A stretch of DNA of 64,000 bases from JAKAVN01 sp963734845 (GTDB taxonomy: Bacteria; Desulfobacterota; Binatia; Binatales; Binataceae), in NCBI GenBank assembly GCA_963734845.1, contig CAVTIS010000011.1:124001-188000 (forward strand), in the 5' to 3' direction. This document shows, in pieces, positions 35,621 to 43,890 of the stretch. Position numbers and translations under genes: made by a program. The notes under the pieces were generated by a model. That model did not search any database. It was not told where the DNA came from and saw only the letters and a list, made by a program, of their open reading frames with translations. Positions within the stretch are counted from its first letter, which is position 1. Each line of letters begins with the position of its first letter.

Positions 35621-35833
35621 CTACCTTTTATCCGACCAGCTCAGGTAGAGGCCTATATTGCCGAGCAGCGCGAAGGTTACCGGCATCCCCAGCGCGTACG
35701 AAGCCACCTTCAGCGAATCGTTGCCTAGAGCGAATGCCGCGATCAGCAACACGACCGCCAGCGCTTCGAGCGCGACCAGAAAGAAAATCAGCGTCTTGTG
35801 TTCGCGCTGGCTATTTTCCGCCCTCGTAACGAT
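35621..35833 (-). CDS. Small two-helix membrane protein; start codon non-standard or uncertain
   Basis: About 70 residues are convincing: a polar, charged start (TRAENSQREHK), a first transmembrane helix (TLIFFLVALEALAVVLLIAAFALG), a short loop, a second hydrophobic segment (LGMPVTFALLGNIGLYL) and SWSDKR at the end. No ATG, GTG or TTG lies in frame between the upstream gene's stop region and this segment. AGGAGG at 35843-35848 is followed 10 nt later by ATC (35833). The only standard in-frame start is ATG 35983, giving 120 residues with a 50-residue unconserved-looking overlap with the previous gene. Function unknown; it may be the third gene of the di-iron operon. Confidence 0.5.
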   Translation of the reverse strand: MVTRAENSQREHKTLIFFLVALEALAVVLLIAAFALGNDSLKVASYALGMPVTFALLGNIGLYLSWSDKR

Positions 35834-35873
35834 TGGCCGCCCGCCTCCTGGACCGTTCCACTCTTCGCGAAAA

Positions 35874-36329
35874 TCAGCCGGGGGGCAAATGCGCGGCGAG
35901 ATTGAACAGTTCCTGCAGGCTCTGATTGAATCGGTAGAACTTGTCTTCGCGCAGCTGGTCGGTGGACTCCAGCCAAAGCTCATCGCCCATGAGTGCCAGC
36001 GAACTCAGCGTGTGGCGCAGCTCCGGATGGCCATTGCGCGCGATTTCATCCAGCATTCGCCGCCACACCGCGCGCCGCGCACAGATCGTGAAATCCGGAT
36101 CGAATGACCCGGCCTCGCCGGAAGCAAGCGCGCGCGCGTCGGCCAGCGCGTAACCTTGCATCGTGACGCCGGTGTTCTGCTCCTGCCCGCCGCCTGCATC
36201 TTCATCGGGGAGCACACGTACAACGAAGCGGGCCTCGACGTAGCCAATCCGCTGAAAAAGCTCGCCCCGGGTCGCCATCAGGCGGCCCAGGGCGAGAAAC
36301 CATTGCGGATCGGGAAATTCCGGCGCCAT
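35874..36329 (-). CDS. Hypothetical protein, possibly SCP2-like
   Basis: A 151-residue protein with a mixed alpha/beta pattern. FVVRVLPDEDAGGG, DPDFTICARRAVWRRMLDEIARNG and ELRHTLSSLALMGDELWLESTDQLREDKFYRFNQSLQELFNLAA recall the strand-helix alternation of SCP2-like lipid-binding domains, but no diagnostic motif is present, so this is a weak suggestion. Its ATG shares one base with the stop of the di-iron protein gene (TGATG on the minus strand), which strongly implies translational coupling and a shared function. Confidence 0.6.
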   Translation of the reverse strand: MAPEFPDPQWFLALGRLMATRGELFQRIGYVEARFVVRVLPDEDAGGGQEQNTGVTMQGYALADARALASGEAGSFDPDFTICARRAVWRRMLDEIARNGHPELRHTLSSLALMGDELWLESTDQLREDKFYRFNQSLQELFNLAAHLPPG

Positions 36330-37441
36330 CAGGAAATAAGCTTGGAGAACTCAGTCGGCAGCAGGCAGCGCGGACGCCGATCAAGGCCGGCCGAGTCGCA
36401 GCGCTGCAGGTACTCGCCGACGATCCGCCGCCACAGTTGCGCCTGCATCTCCATCCCCTTGTCGAAGTGAGCGAGCCCGCCGCCCATCAGCACCGCCATC
36501 GGCTCGACTGACTCGGGCTCGCTGAAGATCTCGAGCAGGATGCGCTCGGCGTCATCCAGTTCGCTATGCACTTCCTGGGCCAGTTCGGGGCGTGACTTAA
36601 GCTGGGTGCGCAGATGCATCGTGCCGTAACCGACGTGGCGCGACTCGTCCTGCATGCAGCGGCGAAAGATTTCCTGGTCGACCCGGCTCGGCGCGATGAA
36701 CTCGCCCTGGCGAAAGATGGTCAGCACGAAGCCCTCGCCCAACAGGTGGAGACGCGCGGTCTGCGCCGAGAAGCTGGGCGCGTCGAAAATCTTCTTCAGT
36801 CCCAGCTCGCTGTAGCCGCTGGCCTTACCCAAGCCGCCGCCGTTGGCGAGCGCGCGCTTGCGGAAGACATCCATGTGGCGCGCCTCGTCCATCGCCTGGG
36901 TGGCGAGGAACATCTTGACCTCGAAGAAGTCCTGGTTGATGCGGCTCATCCAGCGCGTCGGCGCGTCGGCGGCGATGAACTCGATCTCGGTGAGAAAGGT
37001 GCAGAGCTGACACATCGCACGCTCGAGATCGTCGGGCAGAGGCTTGAGCTCATCCCACGGAATGTCGCGTGCGGAACTCCATTGGCGCGCCACCGCTTCC
37101 TCGTAAAGCTCGCTGACGTTGTCGGCCCAACACTCGTCCTTGTTGTTGATGGTGAAACCGAGCGACGGCACGTTGTCGGGGACCACCGCGCCGCGCGGCG
37201 CCATAGAGCGATGCTCGCCGCCGCGCTCCGGAATGACTCCGTAGCTGCCAATCTCGATGTCCTTAAGCCGCAGCCCAAGGCCCGAAGGCTTGGCGTGCAT
37301 GCCCCACTCTCCCGTCTCTTTCATCCAGTTCAGATCAGGAGTGCCGCTCTGAAAAAGTCTCTGGAGATACGGCGAGGGTTCGACCTTGAAGCGAGCCTCG
37401 GTGCCGACGCGGTGTTCATCCTTGATCGGGACGGTAGGCAT
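36329..37441 (-). CDS. R2-like di-iron ferritin-superfamily protein
   Basis: A 370-residue protein that carries a complete R2/monooxygenase-type di-iron ligand set in four helices: E152 or E154 (TEIEF), E186 and H189 (DEARH), E236 (GEGF) and E266 and H269 (DESRH). The two E-x-x-R-H motifs are those of ribonucleotide reductase R2 proteins, R2lox and bacterial multicomponent monooxygenase hydroxylases. It is longer than a plain ferritin and lacks the flanking subunits of a multicomponent monooxygenase. A role as an oxygenase or desaturase-like enzyme is likely; its substrate is unknown. ATG 37441 is chosen for its GGGAGG ribosome-binding site. Confidence 0.75.
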   Translation of the reverse strand: MPTVPIKDEHRVGTEARFKVEPSPYLQRLFQSGTPDLNWMKETGEWGMHAKPSGLGLRLKDIEIGSYGVIPERGGEHRSMAPRGAVVPDNVPSLGFTINNKDECWADNVSELYEEAVARQWSSARDIPWDELKPLPDDLERAMCQLCTFLTEIEFIAADAPTRWMSRINQDFFEVKMFLATQAMDEARHMDVFRKRALANGGGLGKASGYSELGLKKIFDAPSFSAQTARLHLLGEGFVLTIFRQGEFIAPSRVDQEIFRRCMQDESRHVGYGTMHLRTQLKSRPELAQEVHSELDDAERILLEIFSEPESVEPMAVLMGGGLAHFDKGMEMQAQLWRRIVGEYLQRCDSAGLDRRPRCLLPTEFSKLIS

Positions 37442-37607
37442 GGCGGTCCTCCCTGCGAAGGTCGGTGTCGGGGTCATTGCCGCAGAATCGCGGCGGCGTG
37501 TCAACTGCGTTATGGGCAGCGACGACGCGCGCCCGCTCCTAGGCGCAAATTGTTGTGCCGCGGCGCGTGTGTTAGCGTTCGGGCTCCGCTAAAATCGTAC
37601 GTAGCGG

Positions 37608-37683
37608 GGCGGCGTACCCAAGTGGTTAAGGGAGAGGTCTGCAAAACCTCCATTCAACGGTTCGAATCCGTTCGCCGCCTCCA
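37608..37683 (+). tRNA. tRNA-Cys (GCA)
   Basis: A complete 76-nt cloverleaf including encoded CCA. The 7-bp acceptor stem pairs GGCGGCG (37608-37614) with CGCCGCC (37673-37679); the anticodon stem GAGGT/ACCTC encloses CTGCAAA with anticodon GCA at 37641-37643; the T arm is AACGG-TTCGAAT-CCGTT. A TAAAAT at 37590-37595 could be its -10 box. It lies between the divergent di-iron gene and the convergent LLM gene. Confidence 0.95.
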
Positions 37684-37715
37684 CCTTTCTCTCTTTGTCT
37701 TTTATCTCATAGTGC

Positions 37716-38837
37716 TCAGCGGATCGTTCCGAGCTGACGCAGCAGCGGCATTATCTCGCGTTGGAAGCGCAGCGTATCTTCGTAATAAGAGAGAAAGACC
37801 ATCAGCACACCGTCCATGCCCGAACGGTACAAGCGGTCGAGGTTTTCGGCGACCTGCTCGCGAGTGCCGAAGATCGGCAATGCGCCTCCGCCAAGCGCGA
37901 ACATCTCGAGCGTGAAGTTGTCGAACGAGCCGCTTTGCGGAAGTAGGCCGCGCGCCCAGTTCTCGGTCGCTTCGCGATCTATCTGTTCCAGGATGCGTCG
38001 GCGCTCCTCGTTGGCCTCGCGCTCGGTCTCGCGCCAGACCACGAACGGGTAACCGCAACACTTGACAGTGCGTCCATAGCGCGCGGCGCGCGCGTGAACG
38101 TCGGCGCTCAGCGCGGCGCTCGCCTCCAGCGATGGCACGGCGATGAATGCCCAATCGCACAGCCGCGCGACCAGCTCGCGCGCCTCCTCCGACCCGCCGG
38201 CGTTGGCGATTGGCGGATGAGGCTTGCGCGTGGGCTGCGGCATCACCCATCCCCCGCGAATCCGGTACCACTTCGATTCGTGGTCAAAGGCGCCGGGCTC
38301 GGACGTCCACAGGCCCTTGATGATTTCGATATAGGCCGCAGTGCGCTCGTAGCGTTCGGTATGCGGCAGTACTTCGATGCCCATCATCCCGAACTCGCGC
38401 TCGCTCCATCCGCTGACCACGTTGAGGCCCCATCGCCCCTTCCCTATATGGTCAAGCGTTGCGCCCATCTTGGCAGCGACCAGCGGATGAAAGATCGGCA
38501 CATGGACGGTGGAAAAGACTTGGATGCGCTCGGTCGTCGCGAGCAGCGCCCCCGCCCAGGTCATGGTTTCCAGCGAGGTGCCCAAGTAGTCGGTCTTGCC
38601 GCCGTAACCCTTCCACTTGGCCACCGGAAAAAGAAAATCGAAGCCGGCGGCCTCGGCGGCGCGGGCGATTTGCGCGTTCGACTCGTACGTCCAGTCGTCG
38701 GGCACCGGTTTGTAGGTGCTGATCGAGTACGAGTTGCTGCAATTGGGCATGAAGAGTCCAAGGCCGAGCGGCCCGTGTTGCTCCTTATCAACGGCGACGC
38801 GTGACGCTCCGGCCGCGGTTGGGCGAACCTCGTTCAT
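37716..38837 (-). CDS. LLM-class flavin-dependent oxidoreductase, RutA/SsuD-like
   Basis: A 373-residue TIM-barrel flavoprotein of the luciferase-like monooxygenase family. GGKTDYLGTSLETMTWAGALLATTERIQVFSTVH and KMGATLDHIGKGRWGLNVVSGWSEREFGMMGI (landmarks) closely follow the RutA (pyrimidine monooxygenase) and dimethyl-sulfone/alkanesulfonate monooxygenase pattern. These FMNH2-dependent enzymes open C-N or C-S bonds. No flavin reductase is next to it. It may be followed at 38885 by the bacterioferritin-like gene, 47 bp upstream on the same strand. Confidence 0.88.
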   Translation of the reverse strand: MNEVRPTAAGASRVAVDKEQHGPLGLGLFMPNCSNSYSISTYKPVPDDWTYESNAQIARAAEAAGFDFLFPVAKWKGYGGKTDYLGTSLETMTWAGALLATTERIQVFSTVHVPIFHPLVAAKMGATLDHIGKGRWGLNVVSGWSEREFGMMGIEVLPHTERYERTAAYIEIIKGLWTSEPGAFDHESKWYRIRGGWVMPQPTRKPHPPIANAGGSEEARELVARLCDWAFIAVPSLEASAALSADVHARAARYGRTVKCCGYPFVVWRETEREANEERRRILEQIDREATENWARGLLPQSGSFDNFTLEMFALGGGALPIFGTREQVAENLDRLYRSGMDGVLMVFLSYYEDTLRFQREIMPLLRQLGTIR

Positions 38838-38884
38838 CGCAATCTCCTGCGCTGTCTCCGGCCCTGGCTCGAGCCGTGCGAGCG

Positions 38885-39448
38885 CTAACCGACCTTGGCG
38901 AGCAGGTTGGCCATGTCGTCGGCGTGCTGCTCTTCCATCTTGAGGATGTCTTCCATGATGCGGCGCGTGGTCGTGTCGTCATCGCCGAGCCATCGCACGA
39001 TCTCGGAATAGGATTCGATCGCGACGCGCTCGGCAACCAGGTCCTCCTGGATCATCGTGACCAGGTTGTTATGCCGCCCGTACTCGGAATGGCTGCGTTC
39101 GGGCAGCCCTTTGGGATCGAAGTTGGGCTCGCCGCCGAGCTGCGTGATCCGTTCCGCGACCCAATCCGCATGCTGCTGCTCTTCGCCCGCGTGCTGGAGA
39201 AACTCGGCCCGCGCCGGCTCCGCGTCGAGCCCCTTGGAAAGATAGAAGTGCGATTTGTAGCGCAGGACGCAAACGATTTCGGTCGCGAGCACGTCGTTGA
39301 GGACCTTGATAACCTGCGCGCGATCGGCTCGATAGCTTTCCGTGACGGCGCCGGACTGCATGTGCCGGCGCGCACGCGCCCGCATCTTCTTGACGTCGGC
39401 GATGAAGCGTCGCGCTGGCGCCTTGAGTGATTTTTTTTGTCCAGCCAT
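38885..39448 (-). CDS. Bacterioferritin / ferritin-like di-iron protein
   Basis: A 187-residue four-helix protein. Ferroxidase-type ligands are visible: E in LATEIVCVLRYKSHF, EEQQH in the second helix, E in DLVAERVAIESY, and EEQHADD in the fourth. The basic N-terminus (KKSLKAPARRF...KKMRARARR) recalls Dps-like DNA-binding tails. No heme-ligating Met is obvious. It probably stores iron or protects from peroxide. It sits upstream of the RutA-like flavoprotein on the same strand. Confidence 0.85.
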   Translation of the reverse strand: MAGQKKSLKAPARRFIADVKKMRARARRHMQSGAVTESYRADRAQVIKVLNDVLATEIVCVLRYKSHFYLSKGLDAEPARAEFLQHAGEEQQHADWVAERITQLGGEPNFDPKGLPERSHSEYGRHNNLVTMIQEDLVAERVAIESYSEIVRWLGDDDTTTRRIMEDILKMEEQHADDMANLLAKVG

Positions 39449-39543
39449 CGCGCTCTCCGGATGAAAGTATTCCCGGCTTTTCCGCTTATTTTCTTAGCGC
39501 TTCCCGAATGGCGAGAAGATTCAATCGGCCGCGAGACTCCCGG

Positions 39544-40545
39544 CTAGGAGGCGGCGAGACGCTCGACCGCGCGCAGAATCCGCGCCCGGCGTTCCGCCGG
39601 ATCGGGGGCGAACGATTCCGGCTGGAGCGCCGTCGCGGTCACGCCTGCCTTGGCAAATTCCGCCAGCCGCGCGCGGCAATGGTCGACGCTGCCGAAGACG
39701 TAAATCTCCTCCAGCATCCGATCCGGCACGGCGGCGACCGCCGCCTTGCGATCACCCGCGTTCCAGGCCGCAGCGGCGGTCGTGGCCTCGCGCTCGAAAC
39801 CGATCTCGCGGAAGAAATTGTTGTACTGCGGTACCGTCATGTAGGCGGTCAGATGGCGGCGCAGTTCGGCGCGCAGCGCGTCGCTGTCCTCGTCGACCGC
39901 GACAAAGATCCGGCAGACCACGTCCAGCGGCGCGTTTGCGTCCTTGCCGGCGGCACGCTGGCCCTCGCGCACGTGCGCGATCATCGCAGGCAGCGCCGAC
40001 GGCGTGATGAAGTTGGTGATCAGTCCGTCAGCAATCTCGCCCACCAGGCGGAGCATCTTCTCGCCCTGGGCGCCGAGGTAGATCGGCGGCGGCGTGTCCA
40101 GCGTGACGTTCATGCGGAAGCCATTGACCTGCACTGTCTTGCCCTTGAGCGTGACCTTCTCGCGGCTGAACGCGCTGCGGATTGCGGCGACGGTTTCGCG
40201 TACTCGGGTCACCGGATGCTCGAACGGCACGCCCATCCACTGCTGCACGATCACCGGTGACGAAGTTCCCAACCCCAGGATGAACCGGCCGCCGGAAAGC
40301 TGCTGCACGGTCGCCGCCGACATAGCGATCAAAGCGGGCGAACGCGTAAACACCGGCACGATCGCCGTGCCCAGGCGCATGCGCGGCGCGAGCATCGCGG
40401 CAGCCGCGAGTGGGGCGAAGGCTTCGGTCGCGAACGATTCGAACGACCAGGCGTCGACATAGCCCGCACGCTCGGCCGTGCGCACCAGGTCGACGAAGTG
40501 TTGGTTCTGAAAAGCTTCGAGCGGGATCGTGATTCCCTGTCGCAT
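39544..40545 (-). CDS. LLM-class oxidoreductase, probably F420-dependent
   Basis: A 333-residue LLM-family protein. It has the N-terminal GITIPLEAFQN strand, a substrate/cofactor strand MRLGTAIVPVFTRSPALIAMSAATVQQLSGGRFILGLGTSSPVIVQQWMG (landmarks, residues 57-106) and IYLGAQGEKMLRLVGEIADGLI. The SGGRFILGLGTS motif is that of F420-dependent reductases such as Mer and Fgd relatives. Substrate unknown. The 449 bp upstream (40546-40994) hold no supported full gene; a micro-ORF and a short tandem repeat lie in it. Confidence 0.87.
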   Translation of the reverse strand: MRQGITIPLEAFQNQHFVDLVRTAERAGYVDAWSFESFATEAFAPLAAAAMLAPRMRLGTAIVPVFTRSPALIAMSAATVQQLSGGRFILGLGTSSPVIVQQWMGVPFEHPVTRVRETVAAIRSAFSREKVTLKGKTVQVNGFRMNVTLDTPPPIYLGAQGEKMLRLVGEIADGLITNFITPSALPAMIAHVREGQRAAGKDANAPLDVVCRIFVAVDEDSDALRAELRRHLTAYMTVPQYNNFFREIGFEREATTAAAAWNAGDRKAAVAAVPDRMLEEIYVFGSVDHCRARLAEFAKAGVTATALQPESFAPDPAERRARILRAVERLAAS

Positions 40546-40726
40546 CGTGGTCTCTCTCTCCAGTGCGCGCCGCAGGCGAAAGCCGGCTTATCACGCGCTC
40601 AGTCCTTTATTACACGGCGGCGAACCTTAGGCCATGCGCGGGCACGATTGTCGGGCAGCCCTCGCGATATGCGCTGTCGCCGCGATTTACGGAAAGTGGA
40701 CAGAAGCTAGATTAGGAGGCGGCGCA

Positions 40727-40795
40727 GTGGGCCGGCTGGGAACTGCGCTGATGCGCAAGACTGCCGACGCGGTGCGACTCCATCTGGATCTCTAG
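40727..40795 (+). CDS. Possible 22-residue micro-ORF
   Basis: GTG at 40727 is preceded by a perfect AGGAGG (40714-40719) with an ideal 7-nt spacer. The frame gives MGRLGTALMRKTADAVRLHLDL and then TAG. It may be a leader peptide, a remnant of a larger gene or a chance match; nothing follows it directly. Confidence 0.25.
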   Translation: MGRLGTALMRKTADAVRLHLDL

Positions 40796-40853
40796 CTGCT
40801 CTTGAAGTCACATCGGTTGTTCGCATAGACAGACGCATATCACGATCCTCATC

Positions 40854-40894
40854 TCTCGGGGTTATACGCAGGATCTCGGGGTTAATACGTAGGA
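40854..40894. repeat. Imperfect 20/21-bp tandem repeat
   Basis: TCTCGGGGTTATACGCAGGA at 40854-40873 is followed directly by a near copy with one inserted A and one C-to-T change (40874-40894). It lies 100 bp upstream of the MFS gene and could be an operator pair or a slippage product. Confidence 0.55.
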
Positions 40895-40994
40895 CCGGTG
40901 TCCGTCCTTAACGCGATTTGCCGCTGAGCGGCGGCGTGAATAGGATGCAGCACCACCTGCGGCTCGGTCCTTGAGGCGCCGCGCTTGGGTAACG

Positions 40995-42275
40995 ATGAGC
41001 GTGAGAACCAAAACCCTCGAAGCGCAACCGCCCGGCATGGCTCCCGGATTGCGCGGCCAAATCTTCTCACTCGATCGCATCCTGCCGACTGAGCCGGATT
41101 CACCGCGGGCCTGGATTATTGTATTCGCCGCGTTTCTCTCGATGTTCACGTTGTTCGCGGTGGCCTACAGTTTCGGCGCTTTCGTCACGCCGATGGCCGC
41201 CGAGTTTCATTCCGGACACGCGGCGATCTCGGCTATCTTCTCGATTACCGCATTCATCTATTTTCTCTTCGGGGCCGCCGCGGGCCATATTTCCGATCGG
41301 ATCGGTCCGCGTCCGATGATGGTCGCAAGCGCGTTGTTCGTGGGAACCGGCCTGGTACTGACTTCCTCGATCAATCATCTGTGGCTGAGTTACCTGACGT
41401 ACGGCATAGGCGTCGGAATAGGGGTCGCCTGCGGATATGCGCCGATGGTGGCTGCGGTCAGCGGATGGTTCGTGCGCCGGCGCAACACGGCGCTCGGAAT
41501 TGCGGTCTCGGGCATCGGCTTCGGCACGATCGTGGGCGCGCCGCTGGCCGCGAAGTTTATCCCGCTCTATGGATGGCGCGAGACGTACGTGCTGTTCGGC
41601 GCGGCGAGCGCGTCGCTGCTTCTGCTCGCGGCCGCGATGGCCAAGCGATCGCCGATCGCGCGCAGCCGGAGCGGACCCACCACCGGTGAAGCGCTGCGAA
41701 CGCCGGCCTTCATGCTGCTCTACGCGTCGTCGTTTCTATGTTCGGTGCCGCTCTTCGTGCCGTTTGTATTTTTACCCGGGTTCGCGCGCGACCTCGGGGT
41801 CAACCCGGTCGCGAGCGCGGCGCTAATCGGCGTCATCGGCATCGGGAGCGTATGCGGACGGCTGGGCCTCGGCGCGCTCGCCGATCGGCTGGGGCTGGTC
41901 GGCCTCTACCTCTTCTGCTTCCTGCTCCAGGCGCTGAGCTATGCCATCTGGCTCGGCGCGGATTCTTATCTGACGCTGGTAATCTTCGCCCTGGCGATCG
42001 GCACCGGCTATGGCGGTTACGTTGCGCTGGCGCCCGCAGTGCTGGCGCAGTTCTTCGGCACTGGCAACCTGGGCGCTTTGGTGGGCTCGCTCTATACCAG
42101 CAATGCTTTCGGCACGCTCATCGGGCCGCCGCTTGCCGGCTTTATCATCGATCACACCGGCGGCTACCGATGGGCGATAGCCACCGCGCTCGCAATGGCA
42201 ACCGCCGCGTTCCTGGTTTTGCTGCCGCTGCCGAAGATCGAGATTCCCGATCCCGCGCTTCAGAAGATCGGGTGA
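40995..42275 (+). CDS. MFS transporter, monocarboxylate/oxalate-formate antiporter-like
   Basis: A 426-residue protein with 12 predicted transmembrane helices. The loop 2-3 motif GHISDRIGPRPMM is the MFS A-motif, and GLGALADRLGLVGLY its repeat in the second half. The sequence style (AWIIVFAAFLSMFTLFAVAYSFGAFVTPM; GVGIGVACGYAPMVAAVSGWFVRRR) resembles bacterial monocarboxylate or oxalate:formate transporters. ATG 40995 is preferred over a TTG at 40971. It converges on and overlaps the next gene by 16 bp. Confidence 0.88.
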   Translation: MSVRTKTLEAQPPGMAPGLRGQIFSLDRILPTEPDSPRAWIIVFAAFLSMFTLFAVAYSFGAFVTPMAAEFHSGHAAISAIFSITAFIYFLFGAAAGHISDRIGPRPMMVASALFVGTGLVLTSSINHLWLSYLTYGIGVGIGVACGYAPMVAAVSGWFVRRRNTALGIAVSGIGFGTIVGAPLAAKFIPLYGWRETYVLFGAASASLLLLAAAMAKRSPIARSRSGPTTGEALRTPAFMLLYASSFLCSVPLFVPFVFLPGFARDLGVNPVASAALIGVIGIGSVCGRLGLGALADRLGLVGLYLFCFLLQALSYAIWLGADSYLTLVIFALAIGTGYGGYVALAPAVLAQFFGTGNLGALVGSLYTSNAFGTLIGPPLAGFIIDHTGGYRWAIATALAMATAAFLVLLPLPKIEIPDPALQKIG

Positions 42276-43375
42276 TTCTGTATCTGCTTGTATTTCGGAT
42301 AGCCGGCTGAGACGCCATATTCCATCACGCCGTAGCCGACCGAGTTCCCGTCGCGCACTTCGATCACGTGATCGCTGAGCGTGCGCACCAGGCGGCGAAT
42401 CTCGGGATCGCGCAGGTCCCAGCGATCGTGCTCGACGTGAAGCGGACCCTTGTCGTCGCCTTGCGCCCATCCGTTCAGGCCGCCATACATCCCGGCCTTC
42501 AGATAGTAGCGGCCGGGCAGCATTTTGATCTGCACGCTCCGTTTTGCGCCATCCGCAAAGGTCATCTCGAATTCAGCGTGGTCCATGGTCTGGCCGCGCG
42601 AATCGTCAGCCCACGTGATGTCGTGCGCGACGTGAGTGATACGGCGGCGGCGGTCGGCCTGCTTCCCTAGCGGCAGGACTTCTTCACCGGTGATGTAGAT
42701 GAAGTCGCCGGGCGCGCGCTCGTTGAAGTACCATTGCAACCCATGATCGGCGAATTGGATGGTCGACCAACTAAATAGCAGCGGCGGAAAATAAGAAATC
42801 GGCGGCTTGGTCTCGTCGGTGTGCAATTCGGCGCGGATTCCCCAGGAGCGGTCGCGCTGTCCCCACCAGCTCTCGGGCTTGAGCTCGTAGCGCTTTCCGC
42901 CCGCCTTGATCCATCCCGAGTAGCGCCCGACCTGTTGCGCGCGTGCGATTTGCTCGGCGACCCGGCCGTGGCGGCGGCGGAAATGCGGCTCCTCTTCATG
43001 CGGGTTCAGAGTGGCTTGGAATTCGATATCGAAGCTCAACCCCGAATCGTTCTCCGCCAGCACGATTCGATGGCGGCGCAGGCCCTCGAGCACGTGGATT
43101 TGCAGCGGCCCGACGCCGGTCAGCAGCGGATCGGGGCGGAGCCGGCGCGACATACGGATGTTGTGCTGCACGTTGTCGATGGTCACGCCGGCAAACGCGT
43201 CCATCACATTCTTGTTGGGATAGTAACCCAAGCCGATGTCAAAGATGATGTCGCCGGCGGGCACGGGATGCCCCGTGTACCACATCCGCTCCATCCAGGC
43301 CGGGTCGCTGGTGCCAACATGGTCGAAAGTGGTGGGAAGCTGATGACCGATGAAATCGTCTTGCGCTGTGAGCAT
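42260..43375 (-). CDS. Conserved protein of unknown function, lipocalin/CrtC-like beta fold
   Basis: A 371-residue beta-rich protein with many aromatic motifs, e.g. WYTGHPVPAGDIIFDIGLGYYPN, RYELKPESWWGQRDRSWGIR and FADHGLQWYFNER. The paired lipocalin-like domains with an RSWG motif resemble AttH/carotenoid 1,2-hydratase (CrtC)-related and DUF7064/7065-like proteins often found with acyl-CoA or lipid genes. No catalytic assignment is possible. It is last of a three-gene minus-strand set and overlaps the MFS stop. Confidence 0.65.
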   Translation of the reverse strand: MLTAQDDFIGHQLPTTFDHVGTSDPAWMERMWYTGHPVPAGDIIFDIGLGYYPNKNVMDAFAGVTIDNVQHNIRMSRRLRPDPLLTGVGPLQIHVLEGLRRHRIVLAENDSGLSFDIEFQATLNPHEEEPHFRRRHGRVAEQIARAQQVGRYSGWIKAGGKRYELKPESWWGQRDRSWGIRAELHTDETKPPISYFPPLLFSWSTIQFADHGLQWYFNERAPGDFIYITGEEVLPLGKQADRRRRITHVAHDITWADDSRGQTMDHAEFEMTFADGAKRSVQIKMLPGRYYLKAGMYGGLNGWAQGDDKGPLHVEHDRWDLRDPEIRRLVRTLSDHVIEVRDGNSVGYGVMEYGVSAGYPKYKQIQNHPIF

Positions 43376-43398
43376 GTTCTACCTTTCCTTCCGTATCC

Positions 43399-43890
43399 TC
43401 ACGCGTTCGCGCCGCGCGAGATTTCTGCGAAGAGCGGATTCGCGGTCAGCGCCAGTTCGCGCTTGATCGCTTCGCGCATGTAGTTCGTGAGCGTCTCCTC
43501 GACCGATTTCGCGACCGCGGCGTCGAGCGTGGCGCGGTGCTCCGTGAGCCATTTGAGCACGCCGCACACCTCGGTCTCCAGCCGATCGCGGCGAGCCTCC
43601 AACTCCGTCGTGTCGAGCGTGATCGAAGGCGCGGCCGGTGACTTATAAGCCGGCGGTCGCTCGACTTGTCCGCGGCACACGTCGTCCACCCGTCCAAGCG
43701 CCGCCTCCTGGAGTGCGACTTGCGCGAGAGTTACCTCGCGCGACCATTGCAGGCGTGGACGCATGTTGCGCAACAGATCCATCACCGCGAACGCCTGTCC
43801 GCGCGCGTAGGCGTCGTCGACGCGTGGGATAATCTCGCGTTCCAGCGCGATAACGATGCCATCGATTAGCCGGTTGAGCGAATTATTCAT
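43399..43890 (-). CDS. Conserved hypothetical protein, helical
   Basis: A 163-residue largely alpha-helical protein (LNRLIDGIVIALEREIIPRVDDAYARGQAFAVMDLLRNMRPRLQW; LEARRDRLETEVCGVLKWL). It looks like a helical bundle and has no signal peptide. Its ATG overlaps the stop of the phosphotransferase gene by 4 bp (ATGA), so it is translationally coupled and probably functionally linked. No family is recognised with confidence. Confidence 0.7.
   Translation of the reverse strand: MNNSLNRLIDGIVIALEREIIPRVDDAYARGQAFAVMDLLRNMRPRLQWSREVTLAQVALQEAALGRVDDVCRGQVERPPAYKSPAAPSITLDTTELEARRDRLETEVCGVLKWLTEHRATLDAAVAKSVEETLTNYMREAIKRELALTANPLFAEISRGANA

Noticed and set aside
37531..37607. Full sigma-70 promoter for tRNA-Cys
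   Set aside because: TAAAAT is a fair -10, but no TTGACA-like -35 lies 16-18 bp upstream, so only the -10 is mentioned.
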